A stretch of DNA of 64,000 nucleotides from Ariolimax columbianus (taxonomy: Eukaryota > Mollusca > Gastropoda > Stylommatophora > Arionidae), in assembly GCA_036924085.1 (NCBI GenBank), contig JAVGWX010000019.1:6217641-6281640 (forward strand). The letters are read 5' to 3'. Positions 45,641 through 56,718 of the stretch are shown piece after piece (position 1 is the stretch's first letter; each line of letters starts with the position of its first letter). The notes under the pieces were generated by a model, which did not search any database, was not told the origin of the DNA, and saw only the letters and a list, made by a program, of their open reading frames with translations. Position numbers and translations under genes: made by a program.

Positions 45641-46415
45641 CTATGGTATGAAGATCATACATAATTCATTATTCCAGCTAGTGTGCCTTTCTTTTCTGCA
45701 CTCAGATATGCCTGAAGGAAGCGAAAATGATACACAAATATGCATGATGGAAGAACAGCCAGTCCCCAAGTTGTAGCCAATCAAATGAAACCAAAAGAAA
45801 CAACAAATGGAAGAGACGGACTCCAGCAGAATAAAGATGGTGAACATGGGTACCCTCAGATAAGATCGTAGAATCAAAGAAATTAACATTTTGACAGAAA
45901 CCTGACATAAACAGCCATTAACAAAATAAGATCAGTAGCCTACTATCAAGTCATAATTTCTCTGTAGCTTGTGGTCAGCAACATTTAGATGCAGTTTCAG
46001 AACAAGAGAAACAGGAATAGCATTGATAGAAACAATGCAAACACCACCGAGGAAGGATCAGTAGAAGTCATTTTGAAGTTCACATAAATCCTGTTTACCC
46101 TTTAGTAGACCGACCATTCTAGTCAGCTTTCAAACTGTATGTATGTATATATACATATACCAACATGAGGCCACCCATAACCGTCATTAATTGATTACAT
46201 AATGACGTGATGGAAAATGAAACTATGGATGCTTAATATAAGATATGTATGTGAGAGCGACACTTTGCTTCAGTCATCACATAGCTGATCACTAAATTGT
46301 TTCTGAGGTCTATTATCACAAATAAACACACATACCTCCTGCCAATTTTGCTGAGAGATTAATAATACGGTCAAGCCAAGACTTACAGCTGTTTCCTTCA
46401 TATGGCTTCATACTA
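45641..46415. other. no gene recognised
   Basis: Short frames on both strands without recognisable domains. Confidence 0.4.
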
Positions 46416-46886
46416 ATGGACATGTTTGCATTTCCACCTAACCATGAATTATTACGCGTCCTTCAGGGTTATAAATTTAGCTTCAAAATAACATTGCCAA
46501 CATTCATTCATCAATTTAAACGCAATTCAATTCGTATCTTCTTCTTTTGGTGTTTCCATTTGTGGTTGGTTGAATATTACCGTGTTGCTGTTTTAGTCTT
46601 AATTGTATTCTTTACTTCTTCTTTAGTGTTTATAGTTCGTATTCCATTAAATTTAGTATGTTTACGTTCCTTAAATATTTTGTTAGCAATCGCTTGCCTG
46701 TTGGTTTGCAATGCAAGCCACATCAATGCCAATGCCTCATACATCAGCAATTTTCTGAATCAGTCCTTTATTTTGTCATGTTTTTCACTTGTATGGCATG
46801 AACATATGGGTTGGACTTTTGTAGATGCATATGTGTATATATGTCCTGACGGAATCTATGATCAAAATATATGGAGCAATGAGTAA
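46416..46886 (+). CDS. Unassigned 156-codon hydrophobic open frame
   Basis: An uninterrupted ATG-to-stop frame, unusually long for this AT-rich DNA outside the LINEs. After about 38 polar residues (MDMFAFPPNHELLRVLQGYK) it shows two or three hydrophobic stretches: one around RIFFFWCFHLWLVEYY, one around VAVLVLIVFFTSSLVFIV, one around LNILLAIACLLV. An NAS sequon and a soluble end with HMGWTFVDAYVYICPDGIYD follow. It could be a small membrane protein, an exon of a larger gene, or a chance frame; A/T-rich codons favour hydrophobic residues. I recognise no family and see no promoter or splice evidence. Confidence 0.25.
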   Translation: MDMFAFPPNHELLRVLQGYKFSFKITLPTFIHQFKRNSIRIFFFWCFHLWLVEYYRVAVLVLIVFFTSSLVFIVRIPLNLVCLRSLNILLAIACLLVCNASHINANASYISNFLNQSFILSCFSLVWHEHMGWTFVDAYVYICPDGIYDQNIWSNE

Positions 46887-47689
46887 AGTAACTGCAGTTT
46901 TAAATGTACATTACAACTAAATAATTAGAGATGAACTATTGTAAAACAACAGAGCCCACATTAGAAAAGTAAAAACCACTGCATATATGGTGATCTGAAA
47001 TATATTAATATTTTGGACATTGCAAATGGCCAAACGCCTCATTTTATAAATATAATTTTATCACATTGAATGCCTAATTCAAATTTGGCCACTATGCTAA
47101 ATTTAAATTAATTATTTATAAAGTAAAAAAAAAAATTTAATGAAAGAGATATTCTGCTCACCAAGTCCATATGTTGTGGCTAGCCAACACAAATTCATAC
47201 ATTCAACGAAGAATAATGTCAATTAATGTCTATTTACGACTTCCAACTTATTTTATGCCTATCGTTTGTAATTTCAATATTTGTTTCTATTTCATGGCTA
47301 CAATATTTTAAAAACTGTAATAATCTAAGCACAATTATAATACACACTTTACATAAACGAACAGTTGTCTAGAGACATTTCTTTCATGTTAGACATTGGG
47401 GTATGCCGGAATAACAGTACCAGAGACAAACATATGGTTGGTTTGGGCCCCATAAGCATACAATGTGTGTTCTTTTCCTTTCAGTGGGGGTTGACAAATG
47501 TAAACAATTATGCTTATATGCGACATAGGAAATAATATGACACATTCTTTGGACACATTTCATTGGGATAGAAACTGAACCTTTACTGGTGCTCTGTTGA
47601 CTACTTGATGTATACATACTGCTGCACTATTAGCAGTAATTTGTGAAATCAGTAATTGCTTGGAGGTTAATGAATTGCTCAATTGGATC
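46887..47689. other. no gene recognised
   Basis: AT-rich. No assignable element until the piggyBac-like remnant. Confidence 0.45.
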
Positions 47690-48340
47690 CTAGCCTTTGG
47701 CATTTTCATCAGCTGCATGAAGCATAGAGTGATTCATATCTTGAAACGTCTGTTGTGAAAACATAATATTGTACCAAGGAGGGCACATATCTGGTGACAT
47801 TGACCAGTAGTCAGATATATCAGGCCTGTTAATGCCCATTCGAATGAGTGCATGAACAAATGTGTCGAGCTCAGTTGTATTAATATCCTCCCACCTATTG
47901 TGCACATAAAGAGAAAGAAATGGAGTGCTGATCTTTCCTGGAAATGGTGTTAATTGAATTTATAAGAAGATCCTTAATCTCCACATCAAATAATTTGCTT
48001 ACAAATTCAGCCTTAGAGCTAAACTCTAACCCCAACGTTGGTGCAACTCCAGAACTGCGGAGAGGATGAAAGCGAAATGTGCTATGCGTCTGACCCTATT
48101 CAACTTGAATCATCTCTGGTATGCCTCTGCTGTTACAGACACTAAAACATTCCTGAGACTAGCAATTGTTGTAGGTCAAACAGAAACATCAACAGACCTT
48201 ACTTTACTTGCTGTTTACCCTGATCTCTACCTTGTTTAGCAACCACTCTCCTCTTCAAAGGGGACGATGAATAATCGTCTTCGTCACTACCACTGATGAC
48301 AATATGAAGATCACTTCTGCTGTCTTACTCTCGGTAATGT
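47690..48340 (-). mobile_element. piggyBac-like transposase N-terminal remnant
   Basis: On the minus strand an acidic leader (SGSDEDDYSSSPLKRRVVAK) is followed, after stops and frame breaks, by PFPGKISTPFLSLYVHNRWE and an open frame with TELDTFVHALIRMGINRPDI, SDYWS and FSQQTFQDMNHSMLH. The EL..F..ALI.MG....I.DYWS order and the following F..I...LH match the start of the piggyBac DDE domain (DDE_Tnp_1_7). The catalytic aspartates lie beyond the end of the fragment. No terminal repeats were found. Confidence 0.62.
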
Positions 48341-48545
48341 TATGCTCTACATTTTCCCACGAATTGATCATGCATATACAATGTTATTAAGGCCATTACT
48401 AAATTATTAACACTGCTACCAGAAGGTTGGCATATCATGCTGACATTGTTTACAATAAACACTCAAAGAGAAGTAATCACCGTTAACCAAAACCACGATC
48501 CACACTTGTCTTAAGCACAGCATATGGAATATGATTTCTTTTCAG

Positions 48546-48761
48546 ATGAAACCAGTATTTAAACATAACTTAAACACGTTTAAGTGTTACAAAGAAATAA
48601 CAACTGCCATTAAAGTAACATACGCAACTGAAATTGATGTGGCATTTAAAGTGGAAGGCGTATTCAAAGAGTTCAGAAAGGATAAAGACAAATCTCAGCT
48701 CAAAGATTGCACTAACATGTCTCTCGAGCAGTTTTTTTTCAATTTGTGTTTTCTGCACTCT
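48546..48761 (+). CDS. Candidate host exon, unassigned
   Basis: A strong acceptor (ATGATTTCTTTTCAG) precedes a frame open for 72 codons in phase 0 only: MKPVFKHNLNTFKCYKEITT, IDVAFKVEGVFKEFRKDKDK, and a CTNMS segment with a sequon. The 3' border is unclear; GTAACA at 48617 is the best donor, which would make a short exon. A phase-0 start would agree with the phase-0 reading of the 49607 exon. No domain is recognised, and a chance frame is possible. Confidence 0.3.
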
Positions 48762-48825
48762 TGAAAATGTATTAAACTGTGCAGCAAATCTATCTGTCCT
48801 TAATGTAAATAATTTGATATATATT

Positions 48826-49030
48826 TTCTCTTCTTCTTCTTCTTCTTCTTCTTCTTCTTCTTCTTCTTCTTCGTACGATGCCAGACGTCAACCTGTATTT
48901 TTTCGAAGAAAGCAGCGGTCATCATGAGGCTGTCGACACTGCCATAGAGCTTGTCAGTGTTGCCAATGGTGATGGCCACATGTGCTTTCTCTGGTCCTCG
49001 TATATCGGGCAGTTTTGCAGCATTGCAGTT
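48826..49030 (-). mobile_element. RNase H LINE family A, short 3' fragment
   Basis: A (TTC)n run of about 45 bp (48826-48872), followed by sequence matching the family A 3' end. It encodes, on the minus strand, LQNCPIYEDQRKHMWPSP. Severely 5'-truncated. Confidence 0.88.
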
Positions 49031-49606
49031 TTGATAATTAAGAACACCTTTAGAATAAATAAAATTGCTAGCATTTTTCGAGATATAAGATCAGTTTCAT
49101 TTTTCTTGATCACAAAAAAAAAATACGTTAGTGGGTACATTTATCCCCCCACTTTGTGTGGCACATTTAGATGAGTGACGTGACCCACTAGTTGATGACA
49201 GTACACAATTTGAGAAACACTACATTAATAGATACTTTTTGAAAGGACACCTTTTTTATCAGAACGTTTTTAATTCATCTCATGACCTTTATAGGCAAAC
49301 TTAATTGTGTTTTAAACATGTTTACTTAATTTACTGTAAAGAAGAATATAATTAATTACAATTGATTGTTTTCTTGATGTGAACTTATCCTAGAGATCAC
49401 TGATATAGTCAATCCATATTTTTTGTTCATTCCTTTGCCTCATTAATGTTTCCCTGTCCTTTGATTTCAAGCATTAAGCAGTTGTATGTCTTCTTTTCTC
49501 CCTGTTTGTTTAGACATAAAAGATGTCTTCATTTTGTACACACCTTTTATATTTGTAGCTTCTCTATTTTAGCCACATTACTTTCATTTTGTTGTTCATG
49601 TTGCAG

Positions 49607-49756
49607 GTGTTCGCAAGGAATGTAACAAATATTAACACTGTAACCTGCAAAGAATGTCATACGGAGTATTGGACATTTGTCTGGCTGCCACATCCTGTAA
49701 AAACCATAAGCCCTGTGAAAAAGAAAAGAAGACCTATAGACCCCATGAATGAATAG
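49607..49756 (+). CDS. Candidate terminal host exon
   Basis: After TTCATGTTGCAG a frame of 49 codons runs to TAG at 49754: VFARNVTNINTVTCKECHTE, then YWTFVWLPHPVKTISPVKKK and DPMNE. If entered in phase 1 instead, as left by the 33.4 kb transmembrane exon, it would read only S/G-VRKECNKY and stop. Both are possible last exons. An AATAAA at 50130 could serve as a polyadenylation signal about 370 bp downstream. The basic C-terminus and the cysteine pair are suggestive only. Confidence 0.35.
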   Translation: MFARNVTNINTVTCKECHTEYWTFVWLPHPVKTISPVKKKRRPIDPMNE

Positions 49757-50129
49757 GAGCGAATGCGATTTTATTTTCTACTTTATATTTCTTTGTTTAT
49801 TTTACATATCATTTTATTCAATTTCGTGTTTTCTTTTTCTTTTAGCATCAATCATTTGAAAACATTCATATGTCATTCATCCCTTCATAACAGTTCAATA
49901 TTTCTCTGAATTGTTTCTTTTAGTGCATTTTCCACTGATCATCATCTCTATTTTATTTGTGTTTACATGATGCGTTATCTGTTCTGTACCGTAATATTTT
50001 ATCTGACATTCTTTAAGAAAATATTACTTAAACAGTGGTTTTTAGCTAAAGTTATATGTATATTTGCTTTGTCCCAACTTTGTAATATAGTATTTAACAA
50101 TTGTATTTGAAGTGTTACAAGTCATTCAT

Positions 50130-50135
50130 AATAAA
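50130..50135 (+). promoter_or_regulatory. Possible polyadenylation signal AATAAA
   Basis: Lies downstream of the candidate terminal exon at 49607. It also falls between two copies of a 29-bp direct repeat (50101 and 50150), so it may simply be part of repetitive AT-rich DNA. Confidence 0.3.
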
Positions 50136-50178
50136 GAATATTTAAAAATTGTATTCGAAGTGTTAAAAGTCATACATT

Positions 50179-50415
50179 TTGCTTGAGAACGGCGTGGCCT
50201 AGTGTTTAAGTGGCTCGGCTCGATCCCCATCACAGCACCGGCCGTTACCCTGGGGAAGCAAACCCTTAGAAAATGCAGGAGGAAGCAGACCCTTATATAA
50301 AATGCATGTTGAAGTCGGATGCACTGGGCTGACAGGCGCAAAATAAAAACGACAGTGCAACGCACACCGCCTTGGGGATTGAAGAAATGAGGTATATGCA
50401 AAAAAAAAAAAAATA
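50179..50415 (+). mobile_element. tRNA-derived SINE, family 1
   Basis: Plus-strand copy with the head GGCGTGGCCTAGTGTTTAAG. An internal loss precedes box B, leaving GGCTCGATCCCCATC. The core, GCACACCGCCTTGGGGAT and an A14 tail follow. ATACATTTT on both sides may be a short target-site duplication. Confidence 0.85.
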
Positions 50416-50967
50416 CATTTTTGTTTAATATATAATTATTTGCAATGATCTATGTTTTATTAATGAAACAAGATTGTCCACATACATAAATAAGATACAA
50501 TAGTAATTTTACCTAGGTAATTTGTACACTTACAAAATATGATTATTACCCACAAGACTCTGTGGAGAAGATTAAACATTTCTATGTGTGGAGATCAATC
50601 ATTATATTGGGTTACATGGACATTACTCTGAATTGCATTCCAACTACTATCATCAAGTAAGCATCAGAACCGTTTTTAGTGAAATTGATTTAGCTTTAAA
50701 GAAGCTGGGCTATGAATAAGGTAGCGAGTTTCCTATTGTGAGTTTTAATTTGTGACAGATAACAAGTATTTATGTATTTCATCGTCTGCGAATCACCATG
50801 CATTTGAATATGGTTCCTAATTGTATAGGCAAACAAGCTGACATCAATGGCAAATTTCAAGAAGATTGATAACATGCAAAACACTATGAACATAACAAAT
50901 CAATTTTAGTTCTAACATCATAACTGTCCACTAAAACGTTGCACAAAGAAAGTTGTGATGCCTTCCT
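50416..50967. other. no gene recognised
   Basis: AT-rich spacer between the SINE and the (TTC)n end of an RNase H LINE. Confidence 0.45.
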
Positions 50968-51780
50968 TTATTTTCTTCTTCTTCTTCTTCGTTTATTATC
51001 AGATCAAGGTTCCGGTTTCTTTTCCAAAGGACAACGTTCTTTATAAGGATGTTTTATCTTTATACAGCTTTTGTCTCATCTCTGTCTCAAAAGGCCAGTA
51101 TTGTTTCCTGCAGCTTTGCAGGATATGCTTCCCTAATGGGCACATGTCGTCATTTTGTTGTAAAGATGATTCTTGAGTCTGTTATGCCCAGCGCTCAGTC
51201 TGAAGATGATGATTTGCTCTTCTCTAGTTAAGTTATAGTAGCTCTCTCCTTTTTGGAAGTCGGGGTGTTGATCAGCCCATTTTACCCTGAAGTTGGTTTT
51301 AATTATGGTCTTAGTTTCATTGTATCTGATACTCAAGTCTGTTTGTGGGAATGCTCCTCCACTCTTTGCTAGTTTGTCTGCAGCTTCATTGACCTCAATA
51401 TTGCAGTGGGATGTGATCTACTGTATGACCAACATGGGTGTTCTGCTGAGAGCTGTGTCAGGGAGAACATACATTGCACAAGATCTTCATCTTCGTGTTG
51501 TTTTAGAGCTGCTTATGCTGACGTGGAATCAGTCAGGAATACTATGTTTTCTTGATGGATACCTTTATCTTGGATTACAAGTTCAGCTGCGGCCTTCAGT
51601 GTCTCTGCTTCTGCACATACATTATTGGAATATGTTCCGGTTGTTAATACTCGAGTATTTTCTGCTCCACTCTTTAGTCTGTAATAGACCCCTCCAACTC
51701 CATTTGATGTGGCTTTGTTAGATGAGCCGTATGTATATACGTGTGTCCATGTTTCTATTAAGTATGCTCTCCTAAGATAT
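50968..51780 (-). mobile_element. RNase H LINE family B, older copy, 3' part
   Basis: Minus-strand 3' half of a family B element. The (TTC)n end is at 50972-50990. Then, going into the protein, come REEQIIIFRLSAGHNRLKNH and FRVKWADQHPDF, a broken RNase H with CAEAETL near 51620 and TWTHVYTYGSS near 51745 (the first catalytic aspartate replaced by tyrosine or glycine). It is interrupted at 51781 by a family A insertion and resumes at 52543. The same region at 63.7-63.95 kb (ETWIHASTYSSSNK) confirms the family. Confidence 0.8.
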
Positions 51781-51793
51781 TATTATGTGATAC
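51781..51793. repeat. Target-site duplication, left
   Basis: TATTATGTGATAC, identical to 52530-52542. The pair brackets the family A insertion exactly. Confidence 0.93.
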
Positions 51794-52529
51794 TTCTTCT
51801 TCTTCTTCTTCGTACGCAGTCAGACAGTAACCATAATTTTTTTCGAAAAAAGCGGTGGTCATCCTGAGGTTGTCGACACTGCCATAGAGCTTGTCTTGCA
51901 GTTCCACTGGTGATGGCCACATCTGCTCTCTCTGATCCTCGTATGTCGGGCAGTTCTGCAGCAGATGTTCAGCGGTCATTTTACCAGTACCGCACGGCAT
52001 TCGTCGGTACCACCTATCTTCAGTTTGTTGAATAGGTGGTACCTCAGTCTGTTGTGGCCAGTGCGAAGTCTGAAGACAACGACCTGCTCTCTTCGGTTCA
52101 ACTGGTAAAAGGCGTCGTTTTTGGTGTAACCAGTATGTTCGGTTTCCCAATTGGTCATGTATCTGGCTTTGATAAGCCGTTTTGACTCTTCGTAAGTCAT
52201 ACTAGTATCTGTTTGTGGTAGTCTTGCACCTTCTTTAGCCAGTCTGTCTGCCTCGTCGTTGCATTGGATGTTGCAGTGTGATGGGACCCACTGTACCACT
52301 ACCCTTTTTGGTGCGGACTGCTGGCACAGTTTGCAGAGTGCTGCTCTTAAGTCATTAAGCTCAGTGTTTTTCTGGCTTTTTAGCGCTGTGACTACGGCGA
52401 GAGCATCTGTAAGCAGGACTATATGGCTTTCATTTTCATTGTGTGTCACCATTTCTTCCACTGCCGGCCTCAGTGCCTCTGCCTCCGCTCTGAAATTGCT
52501 TGTGTACTTACCAGTAGCGAATGACAGTG
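51794..52529 (-). mobile_element. Young 5'-truncated RNase H LINE family A insertion
   Basis: A 736-bp copy of the family A 3' end on the minus strand. The (TTC)n tail sits directly against the left target-site duplication; then zinc knuckle, FRLRTGHNRLRYHLFNKLKI, and RNase H with LLTDALAVVTAL, WVPSHCNIQCNDEADRLA and TGKYTSNF at its truncated 5' end. By eye it is almost identical to 16.22-16.96 kb, with a 1-bp deletion near 52000 that shifts the frame. The perfect 13-bp duplication and low divergence mark it as one of the youngest insertions in the window. Confidence 0.95.
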
Positions 52530-52542
52530 TATTATGTGATAC
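52530..52542. repeat. Target-site duplication, right
   Basis: TATTATGTGATAC, identical to 51781-51793. Confidence 0.93.
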
Positions 52543-53420
52543 ATTTCCTTTCGGAATCTTTCTGAGTTCCCTTTTTCCATATTCCCACTATGGTTTCTAC
52601 CATTTCATGAGGCTTTTTTTCCATGGTGGGATATCTTCTTCTTCTTTTTCTTCGTTCGTTCTCAATCTCCCGCTACCAAACCCTGAAAGGGCTTAAGTAG
52701 CAGAATGTAGTCCAGAAAATAAAATGTGTTGTGTCGTATTTTACAGCTTGACTGCAATATTTGCAGCTTTCGGTCCAACACATCCGACTTCAGCAAGCAT
52801 TTTTTGAGTACTGGGTCAGCATTCCCTCTTCGATTACTTCTCCTTAGCCAGTCTGCCCTGCTGCAGCCTGTTATCCAGGATCACTGGGTGGGGGTGTAGA
52901 AGGGTCTTGGCAGCACTGGTTCGCTGACGCTAGCAGTCAGCTATAGGTCGCTGACCACGGCAGCCCATGTGCTGCTCAGCGTCTTGATCCCGTTTTATGA
53001 AGTGGTTTCTCTTTAATCTCCCTTTCCACATGTCATTTATCCTGTCATATTTTAGGTGATCACGCATTCGTTGAACTTCTTCCCCTGCTGGAGTGTTTTG
53101 TTGGTCTCTGCGCGTCTCTATACTTTCGATTCGTGCGATGTTCTCCTTTGCATTTATTGGTGTTGTTCTCAGGGCTCCAGTGATGATACGTATAGCTTGG
53201 TTTAGGGTTGTTTTTATTTTGTGAAAGCTATTTTTTTTCAATGTGGACCATGCTGCTATCCCGTATTCTAGCACTGGTCTCACATAACCTGTGTACAGTT
53301 TATTTAGTGTGCCCATGTCCGCTCCCAGTGTTGAGTCTGATCTTCCTCATTATCGCCATTCTGTTCTGAGCTTTGTTGGTTGCTTTTGGTGTCTCCTTTT
53401 ATGATATTGAAATAAACATA
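52543..53420 (-). mobile_element. RNase H LINE family B, older copy, 5' part
   Basis: Continues the older copy upstream of the nested insertion. Joining the flanks across one copy of the duplication keeps the linker to RNase H continuous. At 52930-53316 it encodes the connection: LNKLYTGYVRPVLEYGIAAW, then LNQAIRIITGALRTTPINA. The segment at about 52636-52850 looks like a separate SINE-like insertion. The copy ends in the RT thumb near 53420. Confidence 0.78.
52636..52850 (-). mobile_element. SINE-like element sharing the family 1 core
   Basis: On the plus strand, ACATCCGACTTCAGCAAGCA matches the core of SINE family 1, but the flanking parts differ. Its 3' end (left) is a GAAGAAAAAGAAGAAG tail like that of the family B LINE at 22.67 kb. 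I could not see a tRNA head, and its borders are approximate. Confidence 0.45.
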
Positions 53421-54054
53421 CTTGTGTGACAATATTGTTTGGTTAAGTATAACATGGATGTTATGGCAGCAACAAATTGCAGCACTTACCACTTTGTGCA
53501 AACACTTGAAAAGGAGAAAAGAAAATTTGAATGTAGGTATACAAATAATGAACTAATAGTAAAGCATCTGATTTTTTTATAACTCATCAGCTGCAGTGGG
53601 CTGATTTATGAGCCACAATATTTAATCATACATTTTGTGAGAGACACTAGAGGTGTTACTGGCATCAATTTGTCACAACAAATTTTAACTGCCAAAATAT
53701 TTTTCACATGCCCCAAAGTTTAAAAAATAAATTAATTGTACAATAGAAATTAACTTGAAAGAAAATAATAGTGTTGGAAGAATACTTTACACTACAGATT
53801 CGTGTATTGCAAATATTCTTTGGTCTTTACACGTTCGCTCTTCCATATGTTTCCCTTTGTTGAGTGGCTTCGTGTTGCCTTTAAAGTATGAACATTGATT
53901 TTATTTTTCTAGTAGAGTTTCTTCTGTTAATGTTCTTATACCAAATGTGCCATTATTAGGAAGGAAAGCTACACACATAGTTGAATGTATAATGCATCCA
54001 CTACTTGCAAAGTCATAAGTCTCCACTAATTATGTGTTGGAATGAATAATATTC
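53421..54054. other. no gene recognised
   Basis: AT-rich spacer. Confidence 0.45.
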
Positions 54055-54480
54055 TAATATTCTACTGTGTAAGCGAAAGCTGGTCTCTAACCAAAGTAGC
54101 AGAGAACCAACTGCGAACAGCACTTGCATCTATTGAAAGAAGCCTCGTGGGCATTTCTTTCAGAAAACAGCGGGCAGAGCGAACTGCACAATAGCGACAT
54201 CCGGAGAATGTTACACATCAAGGATGTCCTACAGTACCTCAATCATTAAAAACACCGCTGGGCTGGTCATATATCGAGAAGACAAGCTGTAAGATGGAGT
54301 ACCATAACTACCATGTGGTACTCGCGCGAGAAAAAGAGACATCAGGACGCCCCCAACTCGCTGGTGAGATTCATTAGAAAAATTCAACATTCACGACCTC
54401 AATACAGACAGACTACTATCACACTGGATGACACGCGCACGTGAGAGAAATGACCGGATCCTGAGTTGGGACCCGCTCAA
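54055..54480 (+). mobile_element. LINE RT C-terminal fragment
   Basis: Plus-strand remnant: SDIRRMLHIKDVLQYLNH, then HRWAGHISRRQAVRWSTITT and MWYSREKKRHQ. This is the V.DV...++LK.RWAGHI.R....RWS..T..W.PR.K+ tail of one LINE clade. It precedes, in the same orientation, the RT fragment at 54.7 kb, so the two are separate or rearranged copies. Confidence 0.7.
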
Positions 54481-54714
54481 GGGTGACCACCCCTTGATGA
54501 AGAACAGGTCGAACTACGAAATAAGATTCCCACGTGTGTCCAGTTTGGCAGACACTGGATTTTTTCTCTGACGAATGTTCCTCCATGTACGGAACGTTAA
54601 AGCAACCTACCATACTGCACACTTGTCAAGAGACTTAAAACAGTCAAATAGGTGGCAGTTGTAAGAAGCTACGTTCTATAAAGAACATACTACTTACGTT
54701 TTAGAAAAGTACAT

Positions 54715-55260
54715 ATGTGGATACTGATACAATCTGGCTGACTGGGGAATCGCCAAACAATTGGACACAATTACTGATTATAGCCCTTCCAAAGAAGGGT
54801 AGCCTCAAACAATGTCAAAATTACCGAACCATCTGTCATATCAGCCACCCCAGCAAACTAGTACTTAAGATTATCCTGAACAGACTGCAACCAAGTGCAG
54901 AATACGTTATTGCAGTTTAAAAACAATCCGGTTTCGTGCTGGGGCCAGCACAATTAAACACATTTTTAACCTGCCTCGGCTCAATGAAAAATACCTTCAG
55001 CATAACAAAAAGCTATGCCTTATCTGTGTTGACTTTAAAACAGCTTTCGAATTCGTCTGACATCAGGACCTATGGGAAACTCTGCACACATATATGATTG
55101 GGTGTCGGCTTATCTTCGTTATTGAGAAACTCCTCTCAGGCCCCCAGTGCAGTCTACATTAACTGCATAACTAGGGGATGGTTCCGCACGTCAACCGGTG
55201 TACGACAAGGATGTCATCTAACCTGTGAGATCGAATGAAAATCTCTGTTTAAACAACACG
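54715..55260 (+). mobile_element. LINE reverse transcriptase fragment
   Basis: Plus-strand RT: NNWTQLLIIALPKKGSLKQC, then QNYRTICHISHPSKLVLKII and LNRLQPSAEYVIAV in one frame. After frameshifts comes ICVDFKTAFEFV, near motif A (FIDFKKAF), then STGVRQGCHL. The YADD box is absent. It is followed by unassigned sequence. Confidence 0.75.
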
Positions 55261-55420
55261 TTTTAGGACACACGACTTATCGACATATTTTACACACAAT
55301 GTTTGTTTATGGATATGCAATGCAGAAGGAGTGGGGGAGTTTTAAAACAGTTCTAGAAACGCTAAACGGGGAATGTGTTTTATGTTTGAGGAAAACCCAA
55401 AGCGTAAAAAGGGGATAACT

Positions 55421-55488
55421 AGGTTTGTCTTTGAGGTTATAAAGATGGACTCACACATCAGCTAATCACCCTCCGCGGCACATGTCCC
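55421..55488 (-). repeat. Unclassified interspersed repeat R1, copy 3 (partial)
   Basis: The reverse complement of 55421-55488 (GGGACATGTGCCGCGGAGGG, then GTGTGAGTCCATCTTTATAA) matches the first third of copies at 29040 and 37819. Confidence 0.7.
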
Positions 55489-56718
55489 AACATAGCGGAG
55501 TAATACCCTGCTCGAGCTGGATTATCCTGGATTATCCCTGCATTATCCTGGCTTCGTCCAAGTCATACCAGAGGAGGGACCCGCACACGGGTATCTGCCA
55601 CTATAGAATTACAGGACGACTGAGAACTAAGAATCGGTACTGGCTACAAATAGAGTTTGCCTCGAGGAAAGAGAAGACAAGAAAGAGGAAGCCATTCTAA
55701 AGCCAAGTAGATTTCACCCTTTTATCGAGATCACTAGCGAAATTTAATCCAGTTTCTGAGCACAGTCAGAGCGCCAGACCTGAAACGTTTGCCTCTTAGA
55801 TTAACCGCTTGGTAGTGACACACCTGTTTACCAACGTTCGAAACCTCGTCCCCTAGTTGGACATATCGTAAAAGAACTAAGTCACGTACAGCGTGGACTC
55901 CTATACTTAAAAGGCTTCCACTCAAACTTTCAATTCGTCAGTAAGACTCTCATTCACGAAATGTCCAAATTCTCATTATCGTGTAAAATGAAAGAAGAAG
56001 TTACTACACCTATCAGACTGTGAAATGTCAATTGCGAAATAAGTTGTCAAAGCAGCAGAATATTCAAGCTGCAATGTATCTGCTAAGAATATCACCAACC
56101 AGGTAGAATCTTGAGTAACATAGATTAGTTAACAGAAGTTGTGTGACATACCTAGAAATAAAAAATTTACGTTTATATCATAGGTATCGAAAAAAAACGT
56201 GGATCACTAGATAGCGTAACGGTTATTCATTTGTGTGTCAGGAGCAATCTGTGAATTAAGAATCAATAAAAGTTTCATATGTGTTTTGTTATGAGGTCGT
56301 GATACAAAAGATGTAACTCGAGTTTTCTCTATTGTGTTTTGTGTAGTGTGGATATTTAGTCTTCCCAAGCGGATTAGATTAGAAAAGTGAATATCTGCAC
56401 GCAATTTCCAGTTTGACTGTGTTCGAGAGGTCTACATCATTAATCCAAAAGTGGTTTCTATGATGAGAGTTCTACAAAAAAATAACATTCCTTGTAAAGC
56501 CTATTTCCGGAATCCTTGTATCAAACGAAAGTTAATATTGTAGCTGCGTGGTGCTTTTTTCTGTTGATTCCAACAAATGATATGTGTATGTTTAAGGACA
56601 CACCACTGCTTTTCTTCAAACAATTTGCTTACTTGACCTTCTATCATCTGCCGCCATGCTTCCTACACTTCTTACAAAACACTGCGGAGTTACATCGTGA
56701 GTGGTGGCCCTTTCAAGT
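55489..56718. other. no gene recognised
   Basis: About 1.2 kb with only short frames. Nothing assigned. Confidence 0.4.
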
